Shown: in pieces, positions 63,230 through 64,000 of the stretch | Numbering within the stretch: the first letter of the stretch is position 1 | Layout: each line of letters starts with the position of its first letter | Assembly (NCBI RefSeq): GCF_023100905.1 | Contig: NZ_CP064686.1 | Span: forward strand, 5,518,001-5,582,000 | Direction of reading: 5' to 3' | Source: Bradyrhizobium sp. 4 | GTDB lineage: Bacteria; Pseudomonadota; Alphaproteobacteria; Rhizobiales; Xanthobacteraceae | DNA: 64,000 bases | Program-made: the position numbers and the translations under genes | The notes under the pieces: generated by a model | The model's database searches: none | Told to the model about the DNA's origin: nothing | The model's input: only the letters and a program-made list of their open reading frames with translations

Positions 63230-64000
63230 TCAGGCCGCCGCCGTCGGAACCAGTGCTTCGACGGTCAGACCGCCATCACCGGAAACGACGTTGAGCGTGC
63301 CGCCCAGCGCCAGGATCCGCTCGCGCATGCCGACGAGCCCGAAGCCGAGCTTCTGGCCTGGCTCCATGCCGCGGCCGTTGTCGCTGACCCGTACCCGGGC
63401 ACAGCCGCGGCCATCGCTTGCCGCCTGCGCCACCGGCTCGATGACGACATTGACCGAGGTCGCGCCGGCGTGGCGGAACACGTTGGTGAGCGCCTCCTGC
63501 ACGATGCGGTAGATGGTGAGGTCGGCGGTCTCCCCGGTGACGCCAAGCGCCGGCGAGATCGCGGTCTCGATGGTGACATCGGGATGCGACTCCCGCCACA
63601 GCCGCGACAGCGATTCCAGCGCCTGGCGCAGGCCGAGCTCGGCAAGGCCGACGGGCCGGAGGCGTTCCAGTACCCGGCGATTGAACTGCTGAAGCGCGTT
63701 GATCTGCTCCAGCATGGCGCTGCCGTGTTTTCGTACGGCCTCCGCACTGGGGGCGCGTCCGTCCGCCTGCTTCGCCAGCGCGCTGGCATGCGCCCGCAGC
63801 GAGAACAGGTATGGCCCGAACTCGTCATGGAGCTCGCGCGCGATCTCCTTTCGCTCGACGTCCTGGAGCGACACCGTTCGCTCGGCGAGGCGCCGCTTGT
63901 CCTCGATCGCCTCGCTGAGCGTTGCCGCAAGATGGTTGAGCTTGGTGCAGATCGCGGCGAGCTCCGGTGCGCCGCCCGGCGCGACGCGCGCCTGATAGCG
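63230..64000 (-). CDS. NarL-type sensor histidine kinase (5' part outside window)
   Basis: The frame runs open to the window's right edge, 257 residues. A HAMP-like linker (PELAAICTKLNHLAATLSEA) leads to DVERKEIARELHDEFGPYLF, a HisKA_3 phosphoacceptor His, and then to the HATPase domain with EALTNVFRHAGA, SDNGRGMEPG and GFGLVGMRERILALGG. These are the NarX/DegS-type kinases that pair with a NarL-type regulator. The GTG at 63874 is an internal Val, not the start. The stop is at 63230, 153 bp before the TonB receptor. Confidence 0.92.
   Translation of the reverse strand, partial: RYQARVAPGGAPELAAICTKLNHLAATLSEAIEDKRRLAERTVSLQDVERKEIARELHDEFGPYLFSLRAHASALAKQADGRAPSAEAVRKHGSAMLEQINALQQFNRRVLERLRPVGLAELGLRQALESLSRLWRESHPDVTIETAISPALGVTGETADLTIYRIVQEALTNVFRHAGATSVNVVIEPVAQAASDGRGCARVRVSDNGRGMEPGQKLGFGLVGMRERILALGGTLNVVSGDGGLTVEALVPTAAA

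Noticed and set aside
63874..63930. GTG at 63874 as the start of the histidine kinase
   Set aside because: The frame is open through it to the window edge, and the upstream residues form a HAMP-like linker, so the Val is internal.

Overview
The window looks like a chromosomal segment of a high-GC alphaproteobacterium, most probably Bradyrhizobium or a close relative. The evidence is the protein content (SoxC, GcrA-type regulator, phasin, DctA, arginase, BMP-type nucleobase ABC transporters, DUF2798 and YciE/DUF892-type proteins), frequent GTG starts with AGGAG-type ribosome sites, and a structured non-coding repeat at about 45.6-46.3 kb that I recognise from memory as typical of Bradyrhizobium. 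I saw no rRNA, tRNA, CRISPR array, transposase or integrase. Both ends cut genes: soxC on the left and a sensor histidine kinase on the right.

Layout. 0-9.9 kb: soxC (partial), arginase, a FecR protein in tandem with a CHASE2-PAS-GGDEF-EAL protein, a divergent TpsB-like secretion porin with no TpsA partner, an alpha/beta hydrolase and a small cytochrome c. 10-14.2 kb: phasin, then a phage-like regulatory island (DUF6456-like protein, GcrA-like protein, self-cleaving S24 repressor, small ORF) sharing a TTCCG-N5-CGGAA operator. 14.2-21.8 kb: quinone oxidoreductase, MoxR ATPase/VWA pair (CoxD/CoxE-like), dctA with a perfect sigma-54 promoter, and an uncharacterised 457-aa protein.

21.9-44.8 kb is the main accessory block, a nitrogen-scavenging purine/ureide supercluster: allantoate amidohydrolase; a BMP-type ABC transporter operon that contains a biuret amidohydrolase and a purine/nucleoside deaminase; a Tsx-like outer-membrane channel; a second complete BMP-type ABC transporter; 8-oxoguanine deaminase; xanthine dehydrogenase (FAD subunit plus an FeS-Mo fusion); an NCS2 xanthine/urate permease; a UraD-UraH fusion; PuuE allantoinase; and a DUF3830 protein. 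Purines would enter through Tsx/BMP/NCS2, be deaminated and oxidised to urate, and pass through 5-hydroxyisourate to allantoin and allantoate. No recognised uricase is present. Sigma-54-type -24/-12 elements lie about 40-75 bp ahead of the first genes of three of these operons, which points to nitrogen control (inference).

44.8-64 kb: small exported proteins, the non-coding repeat, a frameshifted DUF2798 gene, a ClC channel, a class II aldolase, MarC, a YciE-like protein, an Hsp20-lon pair, HU, thiolase, a Tat-exported GH1 beta-glucosidase, a run of small hypothetical proteins, a TonB-dependent receptor, and the partial histidine kinase. Most long ORFs antisense to these genes are GC-rich frame shadows and are omitted.
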